64,000 nt of DNA from Cacajao melanocephalus. Its lineage: Eukaryota > Chordata > Mammalia > Primates > Pitheciidae. Positions 49,346 to 60,690 of this stretch are shown here, one piece after another. Every line of letters starts with the position of its first letter. Position 1 is the stretch's first letter. The stretch lies in the NCBI GenBank assembly GCA_963573385.1, contig CAUYLG010070563.1:124001-188000 (forward strand). Direction: 5' to 3'. The notes under the pieces were generated by a model that saw only the letters and a list, made by a program, of their open reading frames with translations, did not search any database and had not been told where the DNA came from. Both the position numbers and the translations under genes were made by a program.

Positions 49346-50224
49346 GTCTCAAAGGGAGTACTCTGAAAGGCACCCTGGATTTGTATAGTGTATACCTATA
49401 TGGCCCCAGGTAGGGAGTCCCCAGCCATGGGGGAAAATGAGGATGGTTCTCCATGATGAGGACCCCAGCCATGGGAAAAATGCCAGGAAATTCAAAGGGA
49501 ATCTTACACAGGGAGCCAGTTTCAAAACCTTTAAGCCATCCCTAGAGCAAACGGGGTATGTGAGATCACCCAGAGATTAGCAACAGCTGGAAGCCACTAC
49601 TACACTGAAGTTGGAGAAATAAGAGGTAGCATCATCAGAGCCCAGAGCTGGGGTCATTGTGGTAAAGGTGGAAAGGCTTCAGGCTTTTCCAGCAGTAGTT
49701 GGTGACCAGGGAGGAAGTGACTGGCAAGAAGGGCTGAAACCAGATGAGACAACACCCGAGGAGAAATACTCTGGTTTCTCCTTTCTTTGTGATCCTATTG
49801 GTTGAACTCAAAAACAAATACTGCCGGCAAGGGAGCCTAGGAAACACATCCTGCAGGGCTTTTCATATGCACAGCAAGGAAGGATGAGGAATAGATGTAA
49901 ATGCAAGCAGAGAAATGACTAGCAGAGCAGTCCTGACCTTGTACACAGGTATCCAAATACTTGAAGACTAGCAGCACCTTCTGTCAAACAGAATAGAGTT
50001 GCACGGATGTAGAAAAGAGACCATGTGGGAACAGGGAGATGGAAAGTAGCCTCTATTACTGACAGCCTTCTGGCTCCTAGCAGGCCCAGACCTCTTATTT
50101 CCTATCCGTAGACTTTGAGATCTTCACCCCTAAAACCAGTGTTTAAGGTAACTCTGATGAGCTCACTTGAGGGGATCTGTTTCTAGTAGCCAAAAGTCTT
50201 TAGACTTCCAGCAAAGTCATGAAA
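49346..50224. other. Unassigned sequence
   Basis: No recognised repeat or gene. ccccagccatggg occurs twice, about 40 bp apart, near 49417 and 49461. Confidence 0.5.
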
Positions 50225-50610
50225 CTAACATAGTGTTCATCACCAGTTGATTAGATAAGGAAAACGTGGGACAGACACCATGGAATACTATTCAGCCATA
50301 AAAAGAATGAAATCATGTGCTTTATAGCAATACGGATGGAGCTGGAGGCCATTATCCTCAGTGAAATAACTCAAATGGTCTCAAATACCAAACTGTCACT
50401 TACAAATGGGAGCTAAACCATGGGTAAACATGAACTTAAAGATGGAAATGATACATTGGAGACTCTAAGGAGGGTGAGAGGGGATGAGGGTTACTGGATA
50501 CAATGTTTGCTATTTGGGTGATGGGTCTGCCGGAAGCCCAAACCTCACCATTACACAATAGATTCATGTAACAAACCTGCATATGTGCTTTCTAATCTAA
50601 AATTAAAAAT
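50225..50610 (+). mobile_element. L1 3'-end fragment, plus strand
   Basis: agacaccatggaatactatt, cagccataaaaagaatgaaa, gatggagctggaggccatta, aaatgggagctaaaccatgg, gagaggggatgagggttact and gattcatgtaacaaacctgc are the ORF2 end and 3' UTR of a middle-aged L1. The A-rich tail (ctaaaattaaaaatag) is degraded. 5'-truncated to about 390 bp. Confidence 0.85.
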
Positions 50611-50789
50611 AGTCTAATTCCAGAAAGATAGTACTTGGGGGGATACTTTTGCTCAATAACCTTCCATAGCTCACTATTGCCTTTAGAATCAAGTTTATTT
50701 TTATCTTAAAGGCCTCAAATACAGGTTAGAGGTTCAACTAAACACGTCCTTTCATTTGTGTGGTTCTACCCAGGAAAACGGACTGACAT

Positions 50790-50841
50790 TGTATGAGCTA
50801 GCTATTACTATGTAAACTTACTCCAAAACTTGGTGGCTTAA
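50790..50841 (+). repeat. Old dispersed repeat split by L1 (left part)
   Basis: gagctagctattactatgta followed by ctccaaaacttggtggctta is the start of an ancient LTR/MER-type repeat, family not named. It continues at 51761 after the L1 insertion, with gtggcttaa present on both sides. Confidence 0.6.
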
Positions 50842-51760
50842 CTTCATTTAAGGCTTGGATGTTCCATCATATGTTTATGCCATACTTTATCCATTTACTT
50901 ATCATTGGCCATTGAGATTGTTTCAACATTTTGGCTACGGTGAATAATGCTCTAATGAACACAGGAATGCAAATAACTCAAGATCCTAACTACTTGTATA
51001 TTCCTGGAAGTGGTGAGAAGACTGCTAGAGTATATGGTAGTTCTAGTTTTTTAGGAAATTCCGTAATGTCTCACATTTGTTTCCTAGCAAACTGTATCCT
51101 TTGACCATCATTCCAAACACTACCCCCTCACCCCTGGTGTAGTCCTCATTCCACTCAACTGAATTCAACTGTTAAAATCCACATAAGATCATTCTTGAGA
51201 TCTGAGAAGTTCACCTCTGACTGCCCCCCACCCACTGCGTGTTTGGGATGGAAAAATCTCTCCTCCAAAGGAAACACATAAGGCAAACACTCACTAGGTC
51301 TGCCTGCAAGACATGTGGCTTTCCCCATCTCTGCATCCCCATGTCACGTGGTGAAATGTACATTCCCAAGGGTTCCAAATTCTCCTCGCCAGCATTCTTT
51401 TTAACAGCCATCCAAACTGGTGAAATGAGACTTCATTATGGTTTTGATTTGCATTTCCTGGATCGAGGAGGAAGTCCTGCCATATTCAACAACGTGGATG
51501 AATCTGGAGGACATCATGCTAATAAGCCAATCACAGAAGGACAAATCCTGCATGATTCATCTCGTGTCAAATTCAAAAATAGAATGGAGGTTATTCGGGG
51601 CTTAGGGTCGAGGAAAATAGGGGAAGGAAATACTGTTTCACTGGCATAAGGCTTATGCAAAATAAGTTCTAGGGCTGCTATATTGTGCCTATAACTAACA
51701 ATATTGCACACTTAAAGTAAATCTTAAGCATTAGTTCTTACCGCAATTTTCCAAATAACA
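50842..51760. mobile_element. Twin-primed (internally inverted) L1 with 9-bp target duplication
   Basis: Left part 50842-51460 is antisense L1 ORF2 (ccatactttatccatttact, gagattgtttcaacatttt, then after an interruption ttatggttttgatttgcatt). Right part 51462-51755 is sense L1M 3' end (gaagtcctgccatattcaac, gtggatgaatctggaggaca, cctataactaacaatattgc, aaatcttaagcattagttct). Sense sequence resumes where the inverted part leaves off in L1 coordinates. gtggcttaa flanks the whole element (50833-50841 and 51761-51769). This is the classic twin-priming product: one insertion whose 5' part is inverted. Residues 51083-51345 are a later foreign insertion. Confidence 0.85.
51083..51345 (+). repeat. Duplicated segment inserted in the twin-primed L1 (partner 48655-48912)
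   Basis: Copy of 48655-48912 lying inside the inverted half of the L1 at 50842-51760. Antisense L1 sequence runs up to about 51075 and resumes near 51350 (aaatgtacattcccaagggt). It carries the same composite of L1M 3' UTR plus non-L1 sequence as the partner. It lacks a poly(A) tail or retro-element ends of its own. Confidence 0.85.
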
Positions 51761-52010
51761 GTGGCTTAAAGGGATGAGCAGGTATTATTGCTAGAGTCCA
51801 GGAGTCAGCATGGTGGCTCTTCTGTTCTCAGCTGGGCTCCCTAGGACTCCTCTGGTCTGTGGGGGAGAGAGCTCTGCTGACCTAGCTTGCTTTGTCACAT
51901 CTTTGGGAATCAGCTGGCTATGAACAGATCTGAGATGGTCTTGGCTAGGACAGCTGGGCTGTGTGGTCTGTTATCTAGCAGGCCACCTTGGGTTTATTCA
52001 CATATGATAG
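51761..52010 (+). repeat. Old dispersed repeat split by L1 (right part)
   Basis: gtggcttaaagggatgagca, ggagtcagcatggtggctct, tctgttctcagctgggctcc, ctggctatgaacag and tctagcaggccaccttggg follow the order of a common old mammalian repeat interrupted at gtggcttaa. The 9-bp word is duplicated by the L1 insertion. Right end approximate. Confidence 0.5.
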
Positions 52011-54339
52011 CATGCTTTCTCCACTCTTTCCTGCAGCTAGATTCTGAAACAGGGGACACCACAGTGTGCTACCCAGGTCTAATCTGTCAAAACTGACATG
52101 TAATTCCCCTGGGTGCTGTGAGTTTGGGCTGCTGGTGGCTCATGGATCAGATGCTCTTCAGGAATTACCCTCTGCTGAAGAGAGTCCCTGCTATCATGCT
52201 CCCTTCCTGGGACAAATTCCATTCCATGACGATGAAGGGTATAAAGCCCATCTCACTCCACGTTGAGATAGCTCTGAAAGGCAATCTGTTTCAAAGCTCT
52301 CCGTGAGGTCAGCTGAGGTCTCTTGCAGCTGAACTACAGTTTCTCCCAGAGGAAATGAAATCTTCCTTCCCCAGTACCCCACAGATACTGTTCACAAGTG
52401 TTCTCCTCGGTAAGCCACCTGCACACAGGTCCCAGGGAACTCAACCTACATGATTTTCTTATGAGCTGAAGTTTGACACGTTAACATTTACCAGTATACC
52501 ACTATTTGCATAGAAAATGAGCTCTTTGGGAGAAGACTTTGTATTCTGACTTCTGTAACACAAATACACCTATTTCAAACCACTAGTTAAGTCACAATGT
52601 AGAATTAGGGAGAGATGTGCAAAATACCCCTTCACAGTAGGGGTTGGCTTGAGGACACTGGTGACCCCAAACCAGTGTGTCCACGTGTGTATATGTAACT
52701 GAAACAAAAGTATTAGTTTTACTAATCTCCCTTGCTAGTAAACAGATTTTTCTACTGACTTTCACTGTTCAAAGCCTCTCTCAAGGCACTAAATTTTAAG
52801 GCCTCTAACAGGTTGCAACCTGCAGCTTGAAATGCATGTGTTGGGAGTAGGTCTTGCTTAGCAAGAGCAAGCAGCAGCTAAATGAATGTGAGAAGGAGGG
52901 GTAGGGTTCTCCTGCCCCTCCAGGGTGATCCAAGGTTTCTTAGTTGGAGAAAGGGGAGGATAAGCAGAAAGTATCATTTTTAACACTGAAAAGCTTTCAA
53001 AGCCTCCCTTTGCAGGTTTTCTTCCCAAAAGCACTTACCCTTCTTACACTCTGAGAAGGGTTCTTGCAAATGGAAATTCGGTTGTCCAAGAACTGGCTTT
53101 CTAGTGGGGCTTACATCAAGGAAAGCAAAGTATTTCCCTAATCCAAACCCGTACCCTGTAAAGGTAGTCAACACCGTGGGTTGTCACGCCAGGAATTTTT
53201 TAGATCGACAAAGTCATGTTCCACCATCAATATAGTGGTGTTAATTGTAACCTTTTAGGATAGTTTAAGGCTTTCAATACCTTCAATAGATGGCAAACTG
53301 ACGACAGAGCCCACTTCAGTTGTAAGCATGCTATTTGATTTCTTCAGTTGAGGACATTTGACATAAAATCCAGTGTTGGGTTGCTTGTGACCAAGGAAAG
53401 TCTGGCAACCATGGATCCACATTCTCACATGGCAATGATCTGATGGAGTTAAATGGAACTGTGACCTTATGCAGTGTCCCAACAGGGAGCAAAGTTTGAG
53501 ACTCCCCTAAAAGAGCAAGGATGGGCGTTTTGGCGTTAGGATCTTTGGGTAGGCTTGGAAAACAGCACCTTTCCCACTGTACTTAGTTTAAGCAATACCT
53601 AAAGGGTAAGCTTGATCTTGATTAAGTAGGAAAATAACTTGTTCCTAACCCAGTGTGTTCCACCCACAACTGCAGCCCTTTACCTTGGCTGTTTGCAATC
53701 GACTGGAAATGGTGGTCTCCTGGTGACTCTTCCCAGGCAGCTGAACCGCCTCTGTCTCTTTGAAGATTACAGGGCTTTAGCATGCCTTTAAAGTGAATTT
53801 TTCCCCCTGTGTTTTATTATAATTAATGACCAGAAAACTTTTCTTTTTCCCTCCCCTCCCTTTATCTCTTAAATATGTTTCTTTCCTCTTTAAAAATGCA
53901 ATATTTCTTTTAAACCAGGATATGAATGAGTCTGTCCCTAGCAGGGCAAGCCCAGCTTCATCTGTCAACTTGATTATGCAAAGCCTCTGTTTTCAGCTGG
54001 CATCTGAGGTGGATTTCAAAGCCATGACTCATGTGTGCTTCCAGGCTTACAACCCAGAGAACAACTGTCTACAGGAGTCTGAGCTCTCAGTGCGGGTCTG
54101 GCTTTAAGGAGAAGATCCCTCCAAGGCCCCAGTGGCTCAATGATTGACAGGACTGCATGTACACATGCAGGCACTAACACAACCAGGATAATGCAGTCCT
54201 GCAAACCCAAGCTGACAGTCTGGTATTGGTGCCCAAGAGTCATTTCACTTATATACAAAAAACACATCTGCAAAGCCAAGACTTGAGGTCATCAGGTAAA
54301 TGTGCAAAGATGTAGCTGCTGAGGCATTTTAGTAACCAA
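52011..54339. other. Unassigned sequence
   Basis: About 2.3 kb without recognised repeats or genes. 53780-54010 is T-rich then unique-looking. A short palindrome, gcatgtacacatgc, occurs near 54153. Confidence 0.45.
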
Positions 54340-54498
54340 CATTAGGTTTCCCATTTGTTCCCTAAATGCTCTATGGTACATTCATACAACAGAACGATAC
54401 AGATGTCCACAATACCAAGCACAAAACAATGAGATTCGGAACAGCTACTATAACATGCGCCATGTCCATGTATACATCTGTACATGCAGACTCTAGAA
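54340..54498 (+). mobile_element. Possible L1M tail fragment
   Basis: tgctctatggtacattcata followed by caacagaacgatacagatgt loosely follows the old L1 3' end (atggtatattcatacaatgg-aatactatacagc). It ends at a MER5-type insertion. Weak. Confidence 0.4.
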
Positions 54499-54697
54499 TA
54501 GGGTTTCTCAACTTCAACACTAATGGTATTTAGGTCTGGATAATTCTTTGGGGACTGTTCTGTGCGTTAGCAGGAACCCTGGTTTCTATCCACTCATGCC
54601 AGTCGGACCATCCAGGTGTGACAACCAAAAATGTCTCTAAGCAAAAACGCCAGCCGCTGTCCCTGGGGCAAAAATCACTCCCAGTTAAGAACCACTA
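54499..54697 (-). mobile_element. MER5A-type hAT MITE, minus strand
   Basis: tagggtttctcaacttcaac, tggataattctttggggact, ctgtgcgttagcaggaaccc, gtgacaaccaaaaatgtctc, gtccctggggcaaaaatcac and cagttaagaaccacta match antisense MER5A from end to end, including both terminal inverted repeats (gggtttctcaac and gaaccact). No convincing 8-bp target duplication remains. Confidence 0.85.
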
Positions 54698-55984
54698 GTC
54701 CACAAAGATACAGACATAAAACAGCAATAGTGAATTCTGGGTAGGAAAATTCAGGGAATAAGGATGAATAGGAGACTTTACTAACTGGTTTTTAAGTTAA
54801 CTTGCATTGCTTTGGAGGTGGGCCCCTTTATATGAGATGAAGATTATTAGGTGCCCTGACTTAACCAAATACGGCCTTTATAAACAAGTATTTAAAATTC
54901 AGAAAATGTACTTAAAGTTTACCAATGGAGCGATTACTATGTAAAGGGTCTTTGCTGGGAACATGTGCATGGATTCCTGGTGGTTTTTGTTCGAGGTACA
55001 AGTGCATTCTGAACACAAGACAAAATGGTTGTATATGTTTCTCTACTTATACCATGTACTTGAAAGAAGCTTAATCTGGGTGGGAAGCTCTGGCAAAGTA
55101 TAATCTTTCATGTATTATGCTTATTACAAAGTACTGCTTAATCCTCATTGTTTCTCCAATAACTGGGGTACAGTTTTCCACAATACAATAAGGAAGGTGG
55201 CTTGCATTTGCCTCCCTTATGGACCCACTCAGTGGGAGAAAAGTTGAGGGACCTAAATAGGATGGTACAAGCACGACAATGTTAGCAAAGGCTGAATTTG
55301 CACATCACACCCAAGGTATCATAAGTGGTACCTTCTTTACAAACAACTCCTTGAAGTGATGCCTGCAAAACAATCTTGAAAAAAATTCAGGACTGTAACT
55401 GCTTCATCTGGCTTTGATCCAATCACTAAAATAAATATATATTGAAACCTGAGCCCTATCCCCAGGGACTGTGACTTTGCAAGTGGAGCCCAGGTCTCTA
55501 GATACTTAATGTTCCGGGGGAAGTGGTGGAAGTGACATTCCTTCAAGAGCCCATTGTTGGAGACCCCCTGTGATAAAGAGTAGAATTGAAGCCACGGTAA
55601 AGTTCTCCTCTATGACAAAACACTGAGGATGCTTGGGATAGAAGTCTTACAGGTGGGCCCATGGCCTCTGGCTGTCAGATCTGTCTAGGTTGAGGCACAG
55701 TATGTTGCGCTTGGCGGCCCCCCAACACATGCTATACTCAACCAGCAGCAATCTTGCCTCAGCAGGGGTTACAGATCCCACACTAAAGTCACACGGCTGA
55801 ATCATTGAATTTGATCAGAAATACTGAAGATTTGGGGTATCCAAAGCCTCTGGGCCTGTGATTCGTCAGTGATTAAATACTAGGTTTCTCTGTGCCTGAA
55901 ACTGCTGCCTCGGGGGGAGGGCTGAAACATTGGCACATAAAATGAGGTTTGTGCTCAGAGCCAGTAGTGACTTCTATTCCACCC
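54698..55984. other. Unassigned sequence
   Basis: About 1.3 kb with nothing firmly recognised. Confidence 0.5.
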
Positions 55985-56095
55985 CACCCCCAAATTCTAC
56001 CCATTCCATAAGGCCCAGTTCAAATCTCACTTTACCAAGACTTGCCTGGTTTCTACAGCTCTGAGCACTTAATCACATTGCAAATGAGAACATAA
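55985..56095 (+). mobile_element. L2 fragment
   Basis: aggcccagttcaaatctcac, ttgcctggtttctacagctc and gagcacttaatcacattgca follow L2 order (cagctcaaatgtcacctc, gccttccctgac, cacttatcacattg). Confidence 0.65.
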
Positions 56096-56539
56096 ATCTT
56101 CAAGTACAATCTGCCTGAGATCACTTGGCAAGGACAGTGCATGGTCTGATTTTAGACAGGCCTGGGTTGGAGAACACAGCTCCCTCAGTGCCGGCCCGAT
56201 CCCCAACAAACAGGAGGCGATAGCTGCAGAAATGAGCCCTTCTGTCGTGGGCAGTGAGAAGGACAGGATGTGAGTGGAAAAATTGAAATCCAAAGTCCAG
56301 AGGATAGTTTATAGTAATGCACAAAAGCTAATTTCTTTTGACACACATGCACATCTTACGCTACGAAGTGACACTGGGGAAGGCTGGGTCAGGGGTATGT
56401 GAGAATTCTCTCCTCCATCTCTTAGCATGCTGTCCCATGCACAAGGATGTGACGTGTGGCATGTTAGGATCATGGGCCCTATCAAGCTCATGCCCAGCTC
56501 TGCCTCTTGCATCTAGAATATTTTGAGGAAACAGAAGTT

Positions 56540-56650
56540 CCCTAACCTTTCACCAGTCTCCCCATCTGTAAAATGGTGATAACAGAACTCTACCCAGTGG
56601 AGTTAAGGATTAAATGGTATTACCCAGGGTGTGTGCAAAGCTGCCACGTA
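56540..56650 (+). mobile_element. MIR fragment, plus strand
   Basis: cagtctccccatctgtaaaa, tggtgataacagaactctac, gagttaaggattaaatggta match the MIR core-to-tail order (tttcctcatctgtaaaatggggataataata, gttgtgaggattaaatgag). Confidence 0.75.
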
Positions 56651-57054
56651 ACTGCTTTAGAGCCAGCTACTGATATTTCTATTATACAGTTAGTATTTGC
56701 CAATCAAACCATACAGTTTGGCCCCATGGACTAGTTAGAACAACATGATAATCAGAGTGGAAAGTTGCATCTATCTGTGGGTACCCAAAGAGCATCTCTA
56801 GACCACTTCTCTCCAAAGTGGCCCAAAACATGCCTGGGTGGCCTCTGGCCTCCTGCCCATGTGGCATCTTTGCTGATTTCTCTCCCATATCTGGTCCCAG
56901 TGGGCCTGGTCATCAGCCTGAACACAGTTCTTGTGATACAGAAAGAGCTTTTAGAGGCAGTAGTTCTCTTCCTGACCTAAGCCCCTTTACCCTGAATCAA
57001 ATCAATGTAGGGCTCCCAGAATGAATGCGGATGTTCCCTGTAGCCTTTATTAGA
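56651..57054. other. Unassigned sequence
   Basis: Nothing recognised. Overlapping short frames on both strands only. Confidence 0.5.
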
Positions 57055-57287
57055 AAGTGTAAATAATCTAAGTGCTCATCAAGAGTGCATGACTTATTTT
57101 GAGATGCCCACACTCTGCAGCAGCTGAAATGAATGAGGCAGGTCGGTATGAACCAGTGTGGGATGATCTCAAACACATGAGGCAAACCTATTTTATATGC
57201 AGTAGTCTGTACTGCATAAAATCCATGTTTAAGAACTATGTATTTAAGTATACACTTGTAGGAAGACACATAGGAGAAAGTCTAGAA
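57055..57287 (+). mobile_element. L1M 3'-region fragment
   Basis: aagtgctcatcaagagtgca, cagctgaaatgaatgaggca, gtgtgggatgatctcaaaca and tgcataaaatccatgttt follow the end of old L1 ORF2 and 3' UTR (gtccatcaataggg, aaaaagaatgagg, gatatggaatgatctcc). Ends at the hAT element. Confidence 0.6.
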
Positions 57288-57463
57288 CAGTGCTGTTCAT
57301 GTCTGTATAGAAGTGTTCTATATCTGTCCTGCCCAGTGCCAAAGCCACTCGCAGTGTGCACTATTGAACGCTTAGTGTAGCCCATGTGACTGAGGAACTG
57401 AATGTTAATTTTGATTTAACTTAAAAGTGCCTCATTGGGCAATGGGTACCATATTGGACAGAA
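57288..57463 (+). mobile_element. hAT-Charlie MITE with 8-bp target duplication
   Basis: Starts cagtgctgttcatgtctgta and ends accatattggacag, typical of the CAGTGCTGTCCAATA...TATTGGACAG group of small Charlie-derived elements. Internal words gtgactgaggaactgaatgt also match. Flanks gtctagaa (57280-57287) and aactagaa (57464-57471) agree at 6 of 8 positions and fit the nTCTAGAn target preference of this superfamily. Confidence 0.75.
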
Positions 57464-58218
57464 AACTAGAATCTGCAGTTGAGAAGGCTAGAGATGGAAC
57501 ACTAGAGCAGGAGGCCAGGAGCCAGAGGACCTTTTTGTGTGTATGACTTGGCTTTAAGAAGTATATTCCCTGTATTCTGCTAAATTAACTCTTCTAAATG
57601 CACTGTGGTACCTTGGGTTGAATCCTGGAACAAAAAGGCAATAAACACTGCTGAAGTCCAAATGAAGTCTGGAGTCAGTAACAAGATACCAATATTCACT
57701 TTAATTTTGACAAACATACCATGGTAATGTAAAACATTGACAGGGGAAGCTGAGTGAAGGGTATACAGGACTCTGTACTTGGTAACTTTTCTGTACATTT
57801 ATTCCAAAACGTGTATTCCAAGACTACAAGTTTAGTGCTGGGTTTTTTCCTAAATCTTAAATCGGACACTTGGAACACTTCCGATTAAAGAGAAGAACAC
57901 CAACTTTAGTGCTTGCTGGCTCTGGGCTCAGCATGTTTGAGAACTTCAAGGTGGAGACATCTGGGCAGCTGCTCAGAAGCAGCCACGACTCTTCCCACTG
58001 TGCCTCTGCCTGGTGTCTAGTATGACCCTAAAGCCTTCAAATGCCTGCAGAGACCTGGCAGCCACCTGGAGACTGCCCTCAGCACAAGGCAAGAACCTGA
58101 GACATCTGTTCCAATGGTCCTACCTCCATGAGAGGATACCACAGAAGCTGGTGCCTCTTCAAGGTCATTCCAAATGTACTTAGAATTATGACAAACCTGA
58201 ACAAAAGAACCAACATTC
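57464..58218. other. Unassigned sequence
   Basis: Nothing recognised. Confidence 0.5.
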
Positions 58219-58381
58219 CAGCTGGTCATGGTGGTGTGTGCCTATAGTCCCAACTACCAGGAAGACTGAGGTGGGAGAATCTCTTAAGCCCAAGAGTTCA
58301 AGGCTGCATGCAGTGAGCTACGATTGTGCCATTGAATTCTGACCTGGGTGACTGAGCAAGACCCTGTCTCTACTTCTTAAA
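58219..58381 (+). mobile_element. Alu right-monomer fragment
   Basis: ccagctggtcatggtggtgt, gcctatagtcccaactacca, ggaagactgaggtgggagaa, cagtgagctacgattgtgcc and gagcaagaccctgtctctac form one Alu right arm with a short tail. Either a free right monomer or a 5'-truncated old Alu. Confidence 0.9.
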
Positions 58382-58689
58382 GACCCTATATTCCATCCTC
58401 TACCATGCTGTTTACAGTGCCTCCTTGTGGCCAAAGAGTAAAGATGTTTCACCACTTCTGTCTTAATGAAGAAACGGGGAACTCAGCTCACCTCTGAGCC
58501 TCAAGATCACAGTGTGAACCCAAGACTTTGTTTCAAACCTAGCTTAAACGTGACTGCTGCGCTACCGTGCCAGATGCTGTTCTACAGTGTGCAAGAGAGG
58601 CGAGGTCCCCACCCTCGTGGAGTCACAGGCTTGCAGAGCCATTCAGATCGTGCATTCTAGAGCCCAGCCAACCTGGATACTGAGCCCTA

Positions 58690-58805
58690 CGTCTAGCACT
58701 TCTGAGCTGTACAGATCTGGGGAAAGCCTGCTGCATGAGCTGGTCTGGACCTCTGTTTTCTCATCTGTAAAATGTGATTCTCACTGGATTGGGTAAGATT
58801 TAAGT
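58690..58805 (+). mobile_element. MIR fragment, plus strand
   Basis: cacttctgagctgtacagat and ctctgttttctcatctgtaa-aatg match the MIR core. The preceding 58585-58650 (cgaggtccccaccctcgtgg) resembles another old mammalian repeat motif. Confidence 0.65.
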
Positions 58806-60409
58806 GACCTTGAAATGAAAGCATCAATTAAGACTATTTGCTGGTGTTCATCACTGTTACAACTTTCCCTCCTTGTTTCCTATCTCAGCCAGGGAACTTC
58901 TAAGAGTATGTGGCTCAAGGATTGTTTCCCTACTTTGGTGTAACTCTTACAGACTTAGCTTCTAGCTGGAATCTCAAGATAATGCAGCAATAGCAAACCC
59001 AAACCTGAGGAAAGTCTAGAATCTCTGCCTTTAGGTCCCAGTTTTTGTCACTGATAGAAGGCTTATAAGTGAAGGCTTATGAGTGGTCCAGCTGGTCTGA
59101 AGATCAGTATGTTCCTATAATAAAAATGTATGTCTGTTTCCGTTGGAACATCACACAAATTTAGTGAGGAATTCCACTGTCAGGAGCATTGTGCAAAGTC
59201 CGATGTGATGACTACATTGTGGTTTTCTGGGTCTTCTGGGCTCCCAAGCCGGCTGAGGGTCACGTGACCACTGCCTTCCTGAGCCTTGTTCCTGATGTGA
59301 GTAAATGACTCCTAAATCAAAACCAGATTGCTCCCCTCACCCGATGAGCGCCTCACCAGCAAGAGCCTTCCCCCTCTGCCTGTGAGCTTGTGTCGGGGGG
59401 CTCGGGGTCTCGATCTACACTGTCTAAAAGCAGCTCCCCCAAAAAACTGCTCCTTTCCAGCTTTCTTTTCAGCACAGGCCAACCAGGCCCTTTGAGACCA
59501 GAGAGGGGAAGGCAAACTGAAGACCACTGGTCTGGCCCCATTTCAAGAATGGGCTACTGTCTAATCTCTAGCCATGCCACCTTCTGCAGAATTATTCCAA
59601 GCCTCGGATTAGATGAAGCGGGCTGCGGGGGGTGGGAGTAGAGAAGTTTGAGAAGCATTTGCCGCCATGATTTCTAGAACAGCTCAAAGGCAGAGGAGAA
59701 TGAAGATACACTTCAGTTTTTCTAAATTGGCTAAATGTGAATCCAGGTGGCTTAATTATTGCTGAATAATTGGCATGGTCCTGTTGTGCTGGTGTCTGGC
59801 AGCGGGGCTCCGAGGAGCACTCAGGATGGTGTGAAGTAGGTTCCCATTGTATTTGCTCAAACTACAAATTCTAGCAACCCTGCTGACTCCCGGAGCCTTC
59901 TTTCCCTAACCCCAGAGGGGCCTACAGCATCTCTGTGGTCTGCTGGATGACTTTGTCTGTAGCCTCAAACCAGAAGCTAGCATGACCTTCCCTTTGTCCA
60001 CAGGAGCAGACTGCCCTCGGCTCTGCATGCCCAGGAAAGCTCACTGGCTCCTGACTCCCGTTGGTGCCCAGAGTCCAACCACCAGGATCTGACTGGCCCA
60101 TGACCCCTCTTGCCAGACTGGCTTTTGACTCTGCAGGAGAGACAAGTGGGTGGGCTTGGCTACCACCTCTCACTGAGACTTGGGAGATGTCTTTGCCTGA
60201 GAGCATGTCCTTGTTTCTCTCCTATATCCCTTCCGAGAAAGTCATCTCTTCCACTTGCTTGTTTGCATTCCGAAGTACCCTGCCCCAGGGATTACAGCAC
60301 AAAGCAGCCCACGTTGCAATTATGAACTGTCAAGGCTTATGCACGTGAGCTAAAACTTAAAGCAGTCAACCTCTGTCCTAGTGTATACCCCTAGAAGTGT
60401 TATGCTGTT
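58806..60409. other. Repeat-poor sequence
   Basis: About 1.6 kb with no recognised transposon. 59690-59800 (gaaga-tacacttcagtttttc ... ggcttaattattgctgaata) is AT-rich with homeodomain-like ATTA cores inside a GC-richer context, so it is a possible regulatory element. No gene is supported. Confidence 0.4.
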
Positions 60410-60555
60410 GAACCTTGTTTACCTCTGTGAGCCTCAGTTTTTTCATTTGTAAAATGGGAATAATTTCCATTTTGTAGGACTGTTGAGACTCCAGCAAATG
60501 TTTTAGCAGGCACTGAGAACACTGCCTGGCACATCATGTTTATACAAGTGTGTAA
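60410..60555 (+). mobile_element. MIR element, plus strand
   Basis: gaaccttgtttacctctgtg, agcctcagttttttcatttg, taaaatgggaataatttcca and gagaacactgcctggcacat follow the MIR core through its tail. Confidence 0.85.
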
Positions 60556-60559
60556 ATCC

Positions 60560-60690
60560 CACAGAACCCTTGCAAACACCTTACAAAGGAACTGTATTCC
60601 TGATAAAATAAGAGCTGGTCTCTGTGCTTCACAGGTCACACAGCTAGCAAATGCCAGCCTCAGTTGTCAGCCTCTGCCATCTGACTTGAG
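60560..60690 (-). mobile_element. MIR element, minus strand
   Basis: caggtcacacagctagcaaa followed by tgccagcctcagttgtcagc is antisense MIR core. It directly abuts the plus-strand MIR at 60410-60555. Confidence 0.75.
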
